Shown piece after piece: positions 52,834 to 61,975 of a DNA stretch of 64,000 nt (its first letter is position 1; every line of letters begins with the position of its first letter). The stretch is from the NCBI RefSeq assembly GCF_004014715.1, contig NZ_CP034834.1, forward strand, positions 1,054,001 through 1,118,000. The letters are read 5' to 3'. The notes beneath the pieces are model-generated. The model did not search any database, was not told where the DNA came from, and saw only the letters and a list, made by a program, of their open reading frames with translations. The DNA is from Pseudoalteromonas sp. R3. GTDB taxonomy: Bacteria > Pseudomonadota > Gammaproteobacteria > Enterobacterales > Alteromonadaceae. The position numbers and the translations under genes are program-made.

Positions 52834-55800
52834 ATGAAAAAGAACAACTTCAATCCTGAAAAGCCCGTATCATTATGGCAAAAGTGTGTTGGTTATCTGA
52901 ATATTGCACTGCTGGTAGGTCAGTTGGGCTTGCCAACGCTTGCGCAAGCGTTTACCGCGTTTGATGCACACCAGGCTGCTGTAGAGCTTAATGCAGACCC
53001 CGCGTTTACTAAAGTGAGCAACTCAGACAGTCAATTTGTTAAATCAGAGTATGTGGTTGAGTCCTCTCAAGCGCGCTCAGCGCAAACCATTGAAGCATTC
53101 CATGCCAAGTTGGTTAAACATAAAAAAAGTGGCTTGAATCCGCCTATTTATATTCCAATCGTCAATAGTCGGGTTAACGTTATTTTTCCGCACTATAAGT
53201 TGCCCAAGAGAGTGGGTGACAGGTTTGTGCAATCGCGCATGGTGCGCTCGCAAATCTATAACCAGCTTAATCGTACTTTGATCAGTAGTTCGTATACCAA
53301 TGAAACGCAGCAAATTAATGATCTGTATAACAATGCATATGAATTTGCGGGCTCTACAGCAACAAAGTTTGGTGACAAAGTTACAGCAAGTAACCTTAAG
53401 AGTTTTAATAAAAACTTTATCTGGCCAGAACTTCAGATCATCAACGGCGAGCAGGTGTTGGTTCCTGTTGTACACCTCACTCAAAGTACGATTGATAATC
53501 AAAGGGTTGATGGTCATGTGGCCGAATTTGGTGGCTCGCGGGCCGAATTCAGAAGTATTACTATTAAAAGTGGTACGCTCACAACTCAACATGATACCTT
53601 CGTCAGAACGGCCAAAGATCTCACCGTTATGCCCAAAGCCGAGATCCGAGCGGATGGTGACTTAAATCTGTTTGTAGGTGGCACGTTACAGAACCTCTCA
53701 GGTCGCCTCTCTGCGACACAGAACGTTGATATTGTGGCGGGTCAATACGTACAAAAAACAGTATTACACCGTTATAACACCGCTTATGGACAGGGCACCC
53801 GCCTTGGACAAATTGCCTCGGTTGATGGGCACAATATTCGTATTCACAGCTACGGCGATCTGATTGTCCAGGGAGGAGAGATTACCGGGAATACAATTGG
53901 TCTGCGCGCCGACGGTAACATTCGTCTGATCTCACAGCAAACCACTTATTCAAGTAATAAAGAATATAAAGGCTTTAAAGAAAGCGCTTCAGAGATAGAG
54001 CACTTAACCACCAAGCTCTCTGCCAAAGACAGTATTTACCTGATGGCATCGGGTGCGATTGAGCTTAAAGCCGCAGAGCTACATGCTGACCAAGGGGTTA
54101 TCGAACTGCTTGCAGGGCAAGGGATCTTTATTGGTAACGAGTTCAATAAGATTGAAAAGACGACAAACAAAAAATGGGGTAAGACGACCGAGCAGGAGCA
54201 GGTACTCCAGACGGCAGCAATTCGCTCAGCACTCCACGCTGGTAAGGGGATATTGATAGCGTCGGATTATGGTGATGTAACGCTACAGGCAACCAAGCTT
54301 ACCTCCGGCAGTGGCACAGAGATCAATGCTTACAATGGTCGTGTTAATCTTTTACTTGCCAAAGAGCAGGATCACTATTTTTACAATAAAGTGAAAAAAG
54401 GTACCTGGAAGATTAAAACCGAAACCAAACAGGACCAGGTCGATACTGCTGTCTACAATGAGGTGATCGGTGGGGTTAAAGTCCATGCTTCCCACGGTAT
54501 TACGCTCGAGTTAGGTCAGTATGATGGAGAGCTTGTTGAAGATGTCATCTCAGAGTTCAGAGGGAAAGAAAATCTTGAGTGGATGGCTGATCTTTATGAC
54601 GAAAACCGGTTTAAAAACAATCTGAAAATCGTTTCAACCGAGTTACTGAAAATTCATGAGCATAAAAAAACCAGTAATTTGAGCCCCGCAGCCATGGCTG
54701 TCATTGCTATTGCGGTTTCCGTTGCCATGGGCCCCGCTGGCACAGGGTGGATTGGCAGTGGTGCAAATGCCATTGGTCCAGCTTTCAATGGGCTAGTATC
54801 TGGGTCTGCAATGCAGGCCGGTGCTATTACTCTGGCAACTCAAGCCGCGACAGGCCTAGCAAGTGGTAAAGGGATAGACGGCACTATCAAGTCAATGCTT
54901 GAGTCTGACAACCTTCGTGCGCTTGCAACGTCTATGGTCACTGCGGGTGTCCTTAATAGTGAAACGTTCAAAAGCCTGGAGTTTTTCAATAGCGCTAATT
55001 TAACCAATGTTGCTGAGCAGAGCCAGACTGCAATTAGCATTGCAAATCAGGCTTCTCAGGCCCTGTTAAATGCCACAGCGAGCGCCGCGATTTCTACCAT
55101 TATCGATGGTGGCGATTTAGGTGATTTCAAAGGCCAGATCCTCGGTAACCTGACCTCTTATGCAATTGCAGAGTTGGGCAAACAACTTGCGTCAGAGATT
55201 GGTGATGCTGTTCATTCGGATCCACCAAAAATTAACCAGGTTACGCGTTATCTGGCACATGCCGGAGTCGGGTGCTTAACGGGTACGCTTACCGCAGCAG
55301 CCAGCAACAGCGACAAAGGGCTAGGTTGTAGCAGCGGCGCTGGTGGTGCCGTAGTGGGTGAATTGGTTGCTGATGCACACAAAGAAATCAGTGGTTACTC
55401 CGACTTAGAAAAAGAGCTAAAAGACAAAGATAAAAAACTCCAGCAGTTATTGGGTGTGGAGGGGATTGAGGATATAAACAACCTGACTCCTGCGCAAATG
55501 CAGACGCTGGAAGATAACCTGATGGTCTTGGGGAACCTCGACTACAGTAAAGCCAAGTTGATGCAGTTACAGTCAGAAGGAGTTGATATTGCTAAGCTGG
55601 GCGCTGGGCTGGCAGCTTTCATTGCTGGCGGTGAAGTCAATATCGCTGCTAATGCAGGGGCGAATGCGGCCGAAAACAATGGTTTCTGGTTTGTTTTGCA
55701 AGGTGCTTACCTGTTATGGAAAGCCTATGACGCGATAGAAGCTGCCAGAAAAGTGATTGCCATTGGTAAGCGGTTAAATAAAGTTAAGAACTTACCTGCT

Positions 55801-56577
55801 GGGCAACAGGCAGCTGCTCGCAATGAGCTGATCATGGAGTTAGGCTTTACCCTGCTCGGTGATGTGGTGCTTGGGCAAGCGCCAGAGCAGGTGTTTAAGG
55901 CAATTAAGAAGCTGGCAAATAAGACCAAAATTGGTGCTGAGTTATCACTGCAATTGGATCAAGTGATTGACTCAATTGAACGTAAGGTTGAGTTTAAAGT
56001 TGCAGGCTATGCACCGGCAAACTACAACAACCCGGATCAAACGGCTCCTGGTGGTTTCAGTGATAAGGGAATTAAAGGACATGACACCCTTAAGAAAAGT
56101 GTCATACCAAAAGATAAATACACGCCTGCTGAGTGGAGCCTACTTAAGCACAATGCTAAAGCACACACGGTTGAAAGGCATGGTCCTCATGTTACCGATG
56201 AGCACCTGAAGCACAGAGCGAGCACGGGAGTCACACCAGATGGTAAAGATATGGGCAATCCGCCGCCACTGTCTTCAAAGTTTGGTTCTGACGCAGCACT
56301 GAAAGAGTCTCTACAAAAGGCGGCGCCTACAGGTGATTTATTTCAGCAAGCGTTGGCACTTGATAATGGTATTGAAGCTTCAAAGGGATCAATTAAGATT
56401 TCATTTGATGCAGGCAAGAGCATGGGCCATGGCTATAAAAAGGTAAATGGCCAAATGAAAAAGGTCAGTAACCTGACTAAAGTGGTTGTCCATTACAGAC
56501 AAGACAACAATGGTGTATGGTACATTAATACCATGTATCCAAGTAATAAAGGCGTCAGCCCAGTTGATAAAGGTTAA
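52834..56577 (+). CDS. CdiA/haemagglutinin-like exoprotein with C-terminal polymorphic toxin domain
   Basis: From ATG 52834 the protein has 1,247 residues. An N-terminal hydrophobic segment (about 18-38, ending LAQAFTAFDAH) looks like a signal peptide of the extended type. Residues 60-600 contain beta-helix repeats (ADGDLNLFVGGTLQNLSG, IRIHSYGDLIVQGGEITGN, LMASGAIELKAAELHADQG). A hydrophobic, Ala/Gly-rich region (about 620-760) and an AENN motif (946-949, cf. VENN) precede the toxin region. The last 190 residues carry HTVERHGPH (H1111, R1115, H1116), RASTGVTPDGK and VVVHYRQDNNGVWYINTMYP, like BECR-fold RNase toxins. An immunity-sized gene follows after 4 bases. Confidence 0.8.
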   Translation: MKKNNFNPEKPVSLWQKCVGYLNIALLVGQLGLPTLAQAFTAFDAHQAAVELNADPAFTKVSNSDSQFVKSEYVVESSQARSAQTIEAFHAKLVKHKKSGLNPPIYIPIVNSRVNVIFPHYKLPKRVGDRFVQSRMVRSQIYNQLNRTLISSSYTNETQQINDLYNNAYEFAGSTATKFGDKVTASNLKSFNKNFIWPELQIINGEQVLVPVVHLTQSTIDNQRVDGHVAEFGGSRAEFRSITIKSGTLTTQHDTFVRTAKDLTVMPKAEIRADGDLNLFVGGTLQNLSGRLSATQNVDIVAGQYVQKTVLHRYNTAYGQGTRLGQIASVDGHNIRIHSYGDLIVQGGEITGNTIGLRADGNIRLISQQTTYSSNKEYKGFKESASEIEHLTTKLSAKDSIYLMASGAIELKAAELHADQGVIELLAGQGIFIGNEFNKIEKTTNKKWGKTTEQEQVLQTAAIRSALHAGKGILIASDYGDVTLQATKLTSGSGTEINAYNGRVNLLLAKEQDHYFYNKVKKGTWKIKTETKQDQVDTAVYNEVIGGVKVHASHGITLELGQYDGELVEDVISEFRGKENLEWMADLYDENRFKNNLKIVSTELLKIHEHKKTSNLSPAAMAVIAIAVSVAMGPAGTGWIGSGANAIGPAFNGLVSGSAMQAGAITLATQAATGLASGKGIDGTIKSMLESDNLRALATSMVTAGVLNSETFKSLEFFNSANLTNVAEQSQTAISIANQASQALLNATASAAISTIIDGGDLGDFKGQILGNLTSYAIAELGKQLASEIGDAVHSDPPKINQVTRYLAHAGVGCLTGTLTAAASNSDKGLGCSSGAGGAVVGELVADAHKEISGYSDLEKELKDKDKKLQQLLGVEGIEDINNLTPAQMQTLEDNLMVLGNLDYSKAKLMQLQSEGVDIAKLGAGLAAFIAGGEVNIAANAGANAAENNGFWFVLQGAYLLWKAYDAIEAARKVIAIGKRLNKVKNLPAGQQAAARNELIMELGFTLLGDVVLGQAPEQVFKAIKKLANKTKIGAELSLQLDQVIDSIERKVEFKVAGYAPANYNNPDQTAPGGFSDKGIKGHDTLKKSVIPKDKYTPAEWSLLKHNAKAHTVERHGPHVTDEHLKHRASTGVTPDGKDMGNPPPLSSKFGSDAALKESLQKAAPTGDLFQQALALDNGIEASKGSIKISFDAGKSMGHGYKKVNGQMKKVSNLTKVVVHYRQDNNGVWYINTMYPSNKGVSPVDKG

Positions 56578-56581
56578 ATAA

Positions 56582-57091
56582 ATGTTTGATTCTAAAAAGT
56601 TGGAGATTATTTATTGGGTTATATTAGCATTCAGGGATTATTATGTGCCTGGTGAATGCGAGGAAACCCCAATGGGCATGATGCAGGAGGGCATCGACGA
56701 TTATCTTCAGGGATTTGATATTCAGGGAGGCCGATTTCGAATCGCAGATTTAAAGGAGGTATTGCTTTGTGCTTATCAGTCAGATATTGAACTGTGGTGG
56801 CGTTTTAATTGTTGTAATTTCAATGCGAAGCCTCCACTTCATGAAGCTCAAGAAGAAGATGATCAAGGCGTGCAGCGTGCCTGTGTTTTTTTCTGGGTTG
56901 AATATTTTGGATTGGGTAAGGAATTTATGGACCGTGAAAAGCTTGCTGAGTACAGGGACAAGTACCATCCTGAGATGCTCAAGTTGCTGGTCAAGTGCTG
57001 TGTCTGGGATGTCTTATTCCCGGGAGAAACCTTGCCCGGTTATACCGTGCCTACATCCGCAGATACATCGTCATTTGACTACACTGCTTAA
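56582..57091 (+). CDS. Candidate immunity protein for the adjacent toxin
   Basis: The 169-residue protein has no signal peptide, is acidic (for example GMMQEGIDDYLQG and HEAQEEDDQG) and predicted mostly helical. Its start is 4 bases after the toxin gene and a strong terminator follows its stop, so the two form one unit. Position, size and charge are typical of immunity proteins for polymorphic toxins; the sequence itself is not one I recognise. No other gene of this kind lies downstream. Confidence 0.65.
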   Translation: MFDSKKLEIIYWVILAFRDYYVPGECEETPMGMMQEGIDDYLQGFDIQGGRFRIADLKEVLLCAYQSDIELWWRFNCCNFNAKPPLHEAQEEDDQGVQRACVFFWVEYFGLGKEFMDREKLAEYRDKYHPEMLKLLVKCCVWDVLFPGETLPGYTVPTSADTSSFDYTA

Positions 57092-57110
57092 ATAGCTATT
57101 TAGCGATTCG

Positions 57111-57137
57111 AAAGCCAGCTTACTAGCTGGCTTTTTT
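57111..57137 (+). terminator. Rho-independent terminator of the toxin-immunity unit
   Basis: AAAGCCAGCT (57111-57120), loop TACT, AGCTGGCTTT (57125-57134), then further T residues. It starts 20 bases after the immunity gene stop. Confidence 0.92.
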
Positions 57138-57412
57138 GTTATTGGGCTGTGTGTATAAATACTCCAAACTGTCGTACCGAATGTATGCCGTCTACCGTTA
57201 GCTAATACTCAATGAATTGAGGACAACAGACTATGATGATTAATTATGGAACGTATATCCAAGGGCTTTGAGCTGTACGGATTATACGATAGGCGTTTGG
57301 AGCTTATGCTCTCTTTACAGGTAATGTTGGCAGAGCTTGTGTCATCAGGCTCTGCTATTTTCAAAGCACCTAATCCACGCCCTGCCAATCCTAATTGTGC
57401 AGGGCGTATTTG
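57138..57412. other. Intergenic region after the terminator, two hairpins, no supported gene
   Basis: Hairpins GCAGAGC (57330-57336) with GCTCTGC (57349-57355), and CGCCCTGC (57378-57385) with GCAGGGCG (57399-57406). The latter lies just after the stop codon of endonuclease V on the reverse strand and could end that transcript. A 70-codon frame at 57246 is not convincing. Confidence 0.55.
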
Positions 57413-58087
57413 TCAGCCTTGTGCTTGTAGTGCTTTAAGCGCCCGATTCACTTGTTGATCGGCCTGACGGGTTGTTTCTGGCAGGCGATATTTCGGGGTG
57501 AGTTTGAGGATCCACTCTTTGGCAGTGCTTAGGCTAACTTTATGGCCGACAGAGACATACACTGGTTTAATGTTGTCCTGAGTCCGTAAAACCTCACCGA
57601 TTACTTGTTCATCGTCTATCAGCGGCGCGCTGGCACCACGAGTTTCAAGTGGCGTTTCATGTGTGCCTGTGAGTCGTGTTTTACCACACCCTATGGTGGG
57701 AATATCCAGGACTACACCAAGATGACAGGCCAGACCAAAGCGCCTTGGGTGAGCCAGGCCCTGACCATCACACACTATCATGTCTGGTTTGTGGGTGAGT
57801 CGTTCAAACGCGGACAGCAATGGCGGCAATTCTCTGAATGAGAACAATCCAGGAATGTATGGAAAACGCACACTTTCGGTGACCACCTGAGTTTCAATGA
57901 TCTCCAGTGTACTGGCATTTAACACCACAATGGCACCAACCAGTTGGTTTGTCGTGTCGTCATAGGCCACGTCCGTCCCTGCAATGGTGCTGATGGAGTC
58001 AAATTGATCTTCACTGATAACCTGAGCCGCGAGTGTTTCCTGCAGTGCTCGAGCTTCTGTTTCAGAGCTGGGGTGCTCTATTTGCAT
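57413..58087 (-). CDS. nfi: Endonuclease V (deoxyinosine 3' endonuclease)
   Basis: The 224-residue protein shows the endonuclease V motifs: TIAGTDVAYDD, FPYIPGLFSFRELPPLL, IVCDGQGLAHPRRFGLACHLGV, IGCGKTRLTG and PVYVSVGHKVSL. The metal-binding acidic residues (D in GTDVAY, E in FRELP, D in VCDGQG) are present. It cleaves DNA near deoxyinosine in the repair of deaminated adenine. It is a stand-alone gene on the reverse strand; a hairpin follows its stop and may terminate its transcript. Confidence 0.95.
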   Translation of the reverse strand: MQIEHPSSETEARALQETLAAQVISEDQFDSISTIAGTDVAYDDTTNQLVGAIVVLNASTLEIIETQVVTESVRFPYIPGLFSFRELPPLLSAFERLTHKPDMIVCDGQGLAHPRRFGLACHLGVVLDIPTIGCGKTRLTGTHETPLETRGASAPLIDDEQVIGEVLRTQDNIKPVYVSVGHKVSLSTAKEWILKLTPKYRLPETTRQADQQVNRALKALQAQG

Positions 58088-58140
58088 GCTAACCGCCTTA
58101 TTCTTTGTATTGCTTCGCGATTTTATCGTATCTAAGCGAC

Positions 58141-58868
58141 TTACTCAAAAAGCGCCTTACGATATAAGGGTGTATCAATCAGTTGCTGGTAGGCGGCGCG
58201 CAGCTGAGCAACCAGCTCCGGATCTGTGGCTAAGCTGGCTGCCAGGTAGCCTTTGATACTGAGTGGTTCAATATCCAGCACATAGCGAAACTGATCGTCG
58301 GGTAACTTCATTGCCTGCGCCATGGCGCTGATATAGCGCGGGTCGTCCACCACCAGGTCCACTTTGTGAGCCGCCAGTAAGTGGTAGGATTGTTGAATAT
58401 CAGCGGTCTCAATAAATTCAAACCCCAGCTTATGCAATACCTGGGCAGCCACATCCTCTCTTTGTACGGCAAGTCGATATTGCTTGGCGTCTTCCAGTGT
58501 TTCAATTTGGATTTTTTGGGGCGATTGGTTTGTTACAAAACCGAGGTGAAACAGCGCTACGGGGCCAATCCAGTGAAACGATGTCTCTCGTTGTGGGGTT
58601 TTTGCCATGCTATAGATGAGCATATTGGGTTTGCTTTTGGCACTGTTCAGCGCGCGTGCCCAGGGATACATATAAAACTCCCCTCAAGTGCAGCTGTCTC
58701 CAGAATGGCTTTTACCAGTTCGGTGCTTACTCCGGCGACCTGGTCGTTGAGCCAGGTTTGATTGGGCGGGGATAACTCAGTGACTACGGTGAATTTAGCC
58801 CAACAGTGAAAACTACTCAGTAGAGTGACTAGCATCAGGGTAACGACTGTTTTTACCATCAAAAACAT
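58141..58868 (-). pseudogene. Exported substrate-binding-like protein (SBP type 3), reading frame broken
   Basis: The upstream frame (58868 to 58647) encodes a signal peptide ending SSFHCWAKF and then VTELSPPNQTWLNDQVAGVSTELVKAILETAALEGSF. The downstream frame (to 58141) continues MYPWARALNSAKSKPNMLIYSMAKTPQRETSFHWIGPVAL and LAVQREDVAAQVLHKLGFEF, which is the lobe-1 pattern of SBP_bac_3 proteins (yPWxRA, kTPeRe, fhWiGP). The frames meet in a run of four A at 58674-58677 (plus strand); one more base there restores EGSFYMYPWARA. The length of 728 is one short of a multiple of three. About 242 residues when restored. ATG 58859 is an alternative start. Confidence 0.8.
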
Positions 58869-58992
58869 ACCTTTTAATCAACATACGGATAAAAGTGTAG
58901 CAGGGTCCGGTTATCTTGCCCTTATTATTCAAGGTGCAAGCCAGTGTGTCGGTAAACAACCATAAATTTCATGAATACCGTCTATATTGTAA

Positions 58993-59004
58993 ATTGTCGA
59001 CAAT
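58993..59004 (+). promoter_or_regulatory. Operator-like palindrome upstream of the propionate operon, site 1
   Basis: ATTGTCGACAAT is a perfect 12-base palindrome and fits the FadR-group GntR operator form (TNGT-NN-ACNA). It lies 16 bases upstream of the -35 element at 59020. Likely bound by the GntR regulator encoded directly downstream. Confidence 0.7.
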
Positions 59005-59019
59005 CTGGTCCGGATCAGG

Positions 59020-59048
59020 TTGACGTATACGTAAAGCAGCACTATATT
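59020..59048 (+). promoter_or_regulatory. Sigma-70 promoter of the GntR-prpB-prpC-acnD operon
   Basis: TTGACG (59020-59025) and TATATT (59043-59048) with a 17-base spacer. Transcription would start near 59055, about 30 bases before the GntR gene. The second operator-like site overlaps the -10 and start region. Confidence 0.75.
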
Positions 59049-59057
59049 GTCTACAAC
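59046..59057 (+). promoter_or_regulatory. Operator-like palindrome over the -10 and start site, site 2
   Basis: ATTGTCTACAAC matches site 1 in 10 of 12 positions and overlaps the -10 element. A repressor bound here would block the promoter, so autoregulation by the GntR protein is expected. Confidence 0.7.
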
Positions 59058-59086
59058 TTTTAACAAGACCGGAAGGCAAATACATA

Positions 59087-59758
59087 ATGAGCTTTATGCA
59101 AGAAAGTGCTGTAACTGCTTCTGATAAAGTATTTTTCCGGCTTAGGAAAGAGATTGTTGAAGGTGATATTCCGGCTGGCTCCAAGCTGAGTGAAATGGAA
59201 TTGTCGACAAAGTATGAGGTAAGCCGAGCGGTTGTTCGGGAGGCGATAAACCGCCTGGAAGCTTGTCATTTGGTTGAGCGTCGTCCTAATGTGGGGGCCA
59301 GAGTGGTCTCGCTGAGCGAAGAAGGCCTGATGGAGCTATATCAGGTGCGTGAAGCTCTCGAAGGCATGGCTGCACGTCTGGCAGCGCAATTCATGTCAGA
59401 TGAAGAAATTGCCAAACTCAATAGCTTGTTGAACGAGCAGTTCGACGAAGTCAAAGGCGGCGAATCTTATTATCAGGAAGCAGGCGATCTGGACTTTCAT
59501 TATCGCATTATTGTCGGCAGCCAAAATCAGCAGCTTATTGCCATGCTGAGCAATGGTATTTATCACCTGGCGCGAATGTATCGTGTGCAACTCGGCATGG
59601 CCGGACCACGCGTTACAACAGCCTACGACGAACACAAGCACATAGTGCGTGCCATCGCAAATCGGGATGCCGAGTTGGCAGAAATGCTGATGCGCCGCCA
59701 TATTCAATATTCTAAAAATAATATTGCCACCAAGTTAACCAAACAGCATCAGTCATAA
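59087..59758 (+). CDS. GntR-family (FadR/VanR group) regulator of the propionate operon
   Basis: The 223-residue protein has an N-terminal winged helix ([49 protein letters not shown]) and an all-helical FCD effector domain (about 85-215) with [33 protein letters not shown] and [26 protein letters not shown]. The histidines and Asp in the latter could bind a metal and an organic acid. It begins the prp cluster, 16 bases before prpB, and replaces the sigma-54 type PrpR of enterobacteria. The likely effector is methylcitrate or a related acid. The start at 59087 has GGAAGG upstream. Confidence 0.92.
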   Translation: MSFMQESAVTASDKVFFRLRKEIVEGDIPAGSKLSEMELSTKYEVSRAVVREAINRLEACHLVERRPNVGARVVSLSEEGLMELYQVREALEGMAARLAAQFMSDEEIAKLNSLLNEQFDEVKGGESYYQEAGDLDFHYRIIVGSQNQQLIAMLSNGIYHLARMYRVQLGMAGPRVTTAYDEHKHIVRAIANRDAELAEMLMRRHIQYSKNNIATKLTKQHQS

Positions 59759-59774
59759 TCGGGGAGACACACTT

Positions 59775-60668
59775 ATGAGTACAGGGATCATCAGCGCAGG
59801 TAAAAGATTCCGCGACGCGCTAAAAGCCAATCAGCCACTACAGATCGTGGGCACCATTAATGCCTACAGCGCCATCATGGCGAAAAAAATCGGTCACCAG
59901 GCTATCTACCTGTCTGGCGGCGGCGTTGCGAATGCCTCTTATGGTCTGCCGGACTTAGGCATTACCTCTCTAAACGATGTGATTGCGGATGTTCAGCGTA
60001 TTACGTCAGCCTGTGATTTGCCTCTGATGGTCGATATCGACACGGGCTGGGGCGGTGCATTTAACATTGCTAAAACCATTCAGGAAATGCAAAAAGCGGG
60101 TGCCGCTGCTGTGCATATGGAAGATCAGGTAGCGCAAAAGCGCTGCGGTCACCGTCCTAATAAAGAGATAGTGTCGACAGACGAAATGGTCGACCGTATC
60201 AAAGCGGCGGTAGATGCGCGTACCGATCCAGACTTCTTCATCATGGCGCGTACCGACGCGTTCGCACAGGAAGGTCTTGCAGCGGCTATTGAGCGTGCTA
60301 AAGCCTATGTTGCAGCTGGTGCAGACGGTATTTTCGCAGAAGCTGTGCAGACAGAAGAGCATTATCGTGCATTTGCCGAAGCGCTGGATGTGCCTATTCT
60401 GGCGAATATCACCGAGTTCGGTAAAACAGAGCTGTGGAATAAAAAAGAGCTGGGTGAGTGGGGCGTCGACATGGTGCTTTACCCACTGAGTGCGTTCCGC
60501 GCAATGAACAAAGCCGCAGAGATGGTGTATCAATCAATTTTAGAAAACGGCGATCAGAAAGCCGTCATCGACAGCATGCAAACTCGTATGGACTTGTATG
60601 ATTATCTTGGCTATCACGAGTACGAGCAAAAACTCGACGCATTGTTTGCGCAAGGTAAGAACAAATAA
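59775..60668 (+). CDS. prpB: 2-methylisocitrate lyase
   Basis: The 297-residue protein follows the PrpB/isocitrate lyase superfamily: [26 protein letters not shown] near the start, [13 protein letters not shown] for metal binding, the catalytic loop [13 protein letters not shown] with the active-site cysteine, and FIMARTDA and [10 protein letters not shown] later. PrpB splits 2-methylisocitrate into pyruvate and succinate, the last step of the methylcitrate cycle. It follows the GntR gene by 16 bases with a GGGGAGACAC ribosome site. Cytoplasmic, usually tetrameric. Confidence 0.97.
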   Translation: MSTGIISAGKRFRDALKANQPLQIVGTINAYSAIMAKKIGHQAIYLSGGGVANASYGLPDLGITSLNDVIADVQRITSACDLPLMVDIDTGWGGAFNIAKTIQEMQKAGAAAVHMEDQVAQKRCGHRPNKEIVSTDEMVDRIKAAVDARTDPDFFIMARTDAFAQEGLAAAIERAKAYVAAGADGIFAEAVQTEEHYRAFAEALDVPILANITEFGKTELWNKKELGEWGVDMVLYPLSAFRAMNKAAEMVYQSILENGDQKAVIDSMQTRMDLYDYLGYHEYEQKLDALFAQGKNK

Positions 60669-60688
60669 AAAGTTTAAAGGATAAAGAT

Positions 60689-60711
60689 AAAGCCGCGTTC
60701 CTGCGGCTTTT
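60689..60711 (+). terminator. Hairpin between prpB and prpC (attenuating terminator or mRNA stabiliser)
   Basis: AAAGCCGC (60689-60696), loop GTTCCT, GCGGCTTT (60703-60710), then TATCAC. The T-tract is short (TTTT with the stem), so partial termination is plausible. It may set a lower level for prpC than for prpB. Confidence 0.65.
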
Positions 60712-60756
60712 ATCACAATGAAATTAACCAGCAGGTAAAATTCAGGAGACAACAAA

Positions 60757-61878
60757 ATGGCTAAAGTATTAAGCGGTGCAGGCCTTCGCGGTCAGGTTGC
60801 GGGTAAAACAGCACTTTCAACAGTGGGTAAATCAGGCTCAGGCCTGACTTATCGTGGCTACGACGTAAAAGACCTGGCTGAACACTGTCAGTTTGAGGAA
60901 GTCGCATATCTGATCCTAAAAGGTAAGTTGCCTAACCAGCAGGAGCTGGACAGCTACAAGGCACTACTAAAATCTCAGCGCGGCCTGCCACAGGCACTAA
61001 AAGAAGTGTTGGAGCGCATTCCGGCCGACGCACACCCAATGGACGTACTGCGCACCGGTTGTTCTATGCTGGGTAACCTGGAAGGTGAGCACGACTTTGA
61101 ACAACAGCAGGCCATCACAGATCGTATGCTGGCATGTTTCCCAAGCATCATCTGTTACTGGTATCGCTTTAGCCATGATGGTGTGCGTGTTGATGTTGAA
61201 ACAGACGATGACTCAATCGGCGCACACTTCCTGCATATGTTGCATGGCGAAAAGCCAAGCGAGTTGCATGAGCGTGTAATGCACGTTTCACTTATTCTGT
61301 ATGCAGAGCATGAGTTCAATGCCTCTACCTTTACTGCACGTGTGTGTGCTTCTACGCTGTCTGACATGCACTCTTGCATCACAGGTGCTATCGGCTCGCT
61401 GCGTGGTCCTCTGCACGGTGGTGCGAACGAAGCGGCAATGGAAATGATTGAACGTTTTGAGTCGGCAGATCACGCCGAGCAGGAAATGATGGGTATGCTG
61501 GAGCGTAAAGAAAAGATCATGGGCTTTGGTCACGCTATCTACTCTGAGTCTGATCCGCGTAACGAAATCATCAAAGGCTGGTCTGAAAAGCTGGCTGCTG
61601 ATGTGGGTGATACCGTGCTTTATCCGGTTTCTGTACGTTGTGAAGCGGTTATGTGGCGCGAGAAGAAGCTGTTCTGTAATGCGGATTTCTTCCACGCGTC
61701 GGCTTATCACTTTATGAAAATCCCAACTAAGCTGTTCACGCCTATCTTTGTAATGTCGCGTTTGACAGGTTGGGCAGGTCACGTGATGGAACAAAGAGCA
61801 GACAACCGTATCATCCGTCCGTCAGCGGAATATACTGGTGAGGAACTGCGTCCGGTTCCAGCTATGTCTGAGCGTTAA
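60757..61878 (+). CDS. prpC: 2-methylcitrate synthase
   Basis: The 373-residue protein has the citrate-synthase features LTYRGYDVKDLAEHCQFEEVAYLIL, GSLRGPLHGGANEAAMEM with the active-site histidine, MGFGHAIYSESDPRN, and the C-terminal GHVMEQRADNRIIRP with the substrate-binding arginines. The length and the adjacent prpB and acnD point to 2-methylcitrate synthase, which condenses propionyl-CoA with oxaloacetate. A hairpin separates it from prpB; AGGAGAC precedes the start. Confidence 0.96.
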   Translation: MAKVLSGAGLRGQVAGKTALSTVGKSGSGLTYRGYDVKDLAEHCQFEEVAYLILKGKLPNQQELDSYKALLKSQRGLPQALKEVLERIPADAHPMDVLRTGCSMLGNLEGEHDFEQQQAITDRMLACFPSIICYWYRFSHDGVRVDVETDDDSIGAHFLHMLHGEKPSELHERVMHVSLILYAEHEFNASTFTARVCASTLSDMHSCITGAIGSLRGPLHGGANEAAMEMIERFESADHAEQEMMGMLERKEKIMGFGHAIYSESDPRNEIIKGWSEKLAADVGDTVLYPVSVRCEAVMWREKKLFCNADFFHASAYHFMKIPTKLFTPIFVMSRLTGWAGHVMEQRADNRIIRPSAEYTGEELRPVPAMSER

Positions 61879-61906
61879 TCCTCAAACTTAACATTCGTTA
61901 CTGTAT

Positions 61907-61944
61907 GGCACAGATCACCGACAATAATCATAAAGATCTGTGCC
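61907..61944 (+). other. Inverted repeat between prpC and acnD
   Basis: GGCACAGATC (61907-61916) and GATCTGTGCC (61935-61944) are perfect 10-base arms around an 18-base loop. There is no T-run, so a role in mRNA processing or stability is more likely than termination. The acnD start lies 31 bases downstream. Confidence 0.55.
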
Positions 61945-61975
61945 GTTGAGCCAATGAGCAATCCTGGAAGTAGTT

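Noticed and set aside
53077..53592. 171-codon frame on the reverse strand within the CdiA-like gene
   Set aside because: The opposite strand has a clear haemagglutinin-like protein with signal peptide; this frame has no recognisable domain.
56138..56153. A third copy of the near-palindrome (TACTTAAGCAC) in the CdiA-like gene
   Set aside because: It lies within coding sequence, matches 11 of 12 positions and is likely to be chance.
57246..57458. 70-codon frame between the immunity gene and nfi
   Set aside because: It runs into the reverse-strand nfi gene, has a biased C-terminal composition and spans two hairpins, so it is probably non-coding.
60006..61794. Long reverse-strand frames opposite prpB and prpC
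   Set aside because: The forward genes are unmistakable and conserved, and the reverse frames show no motif.
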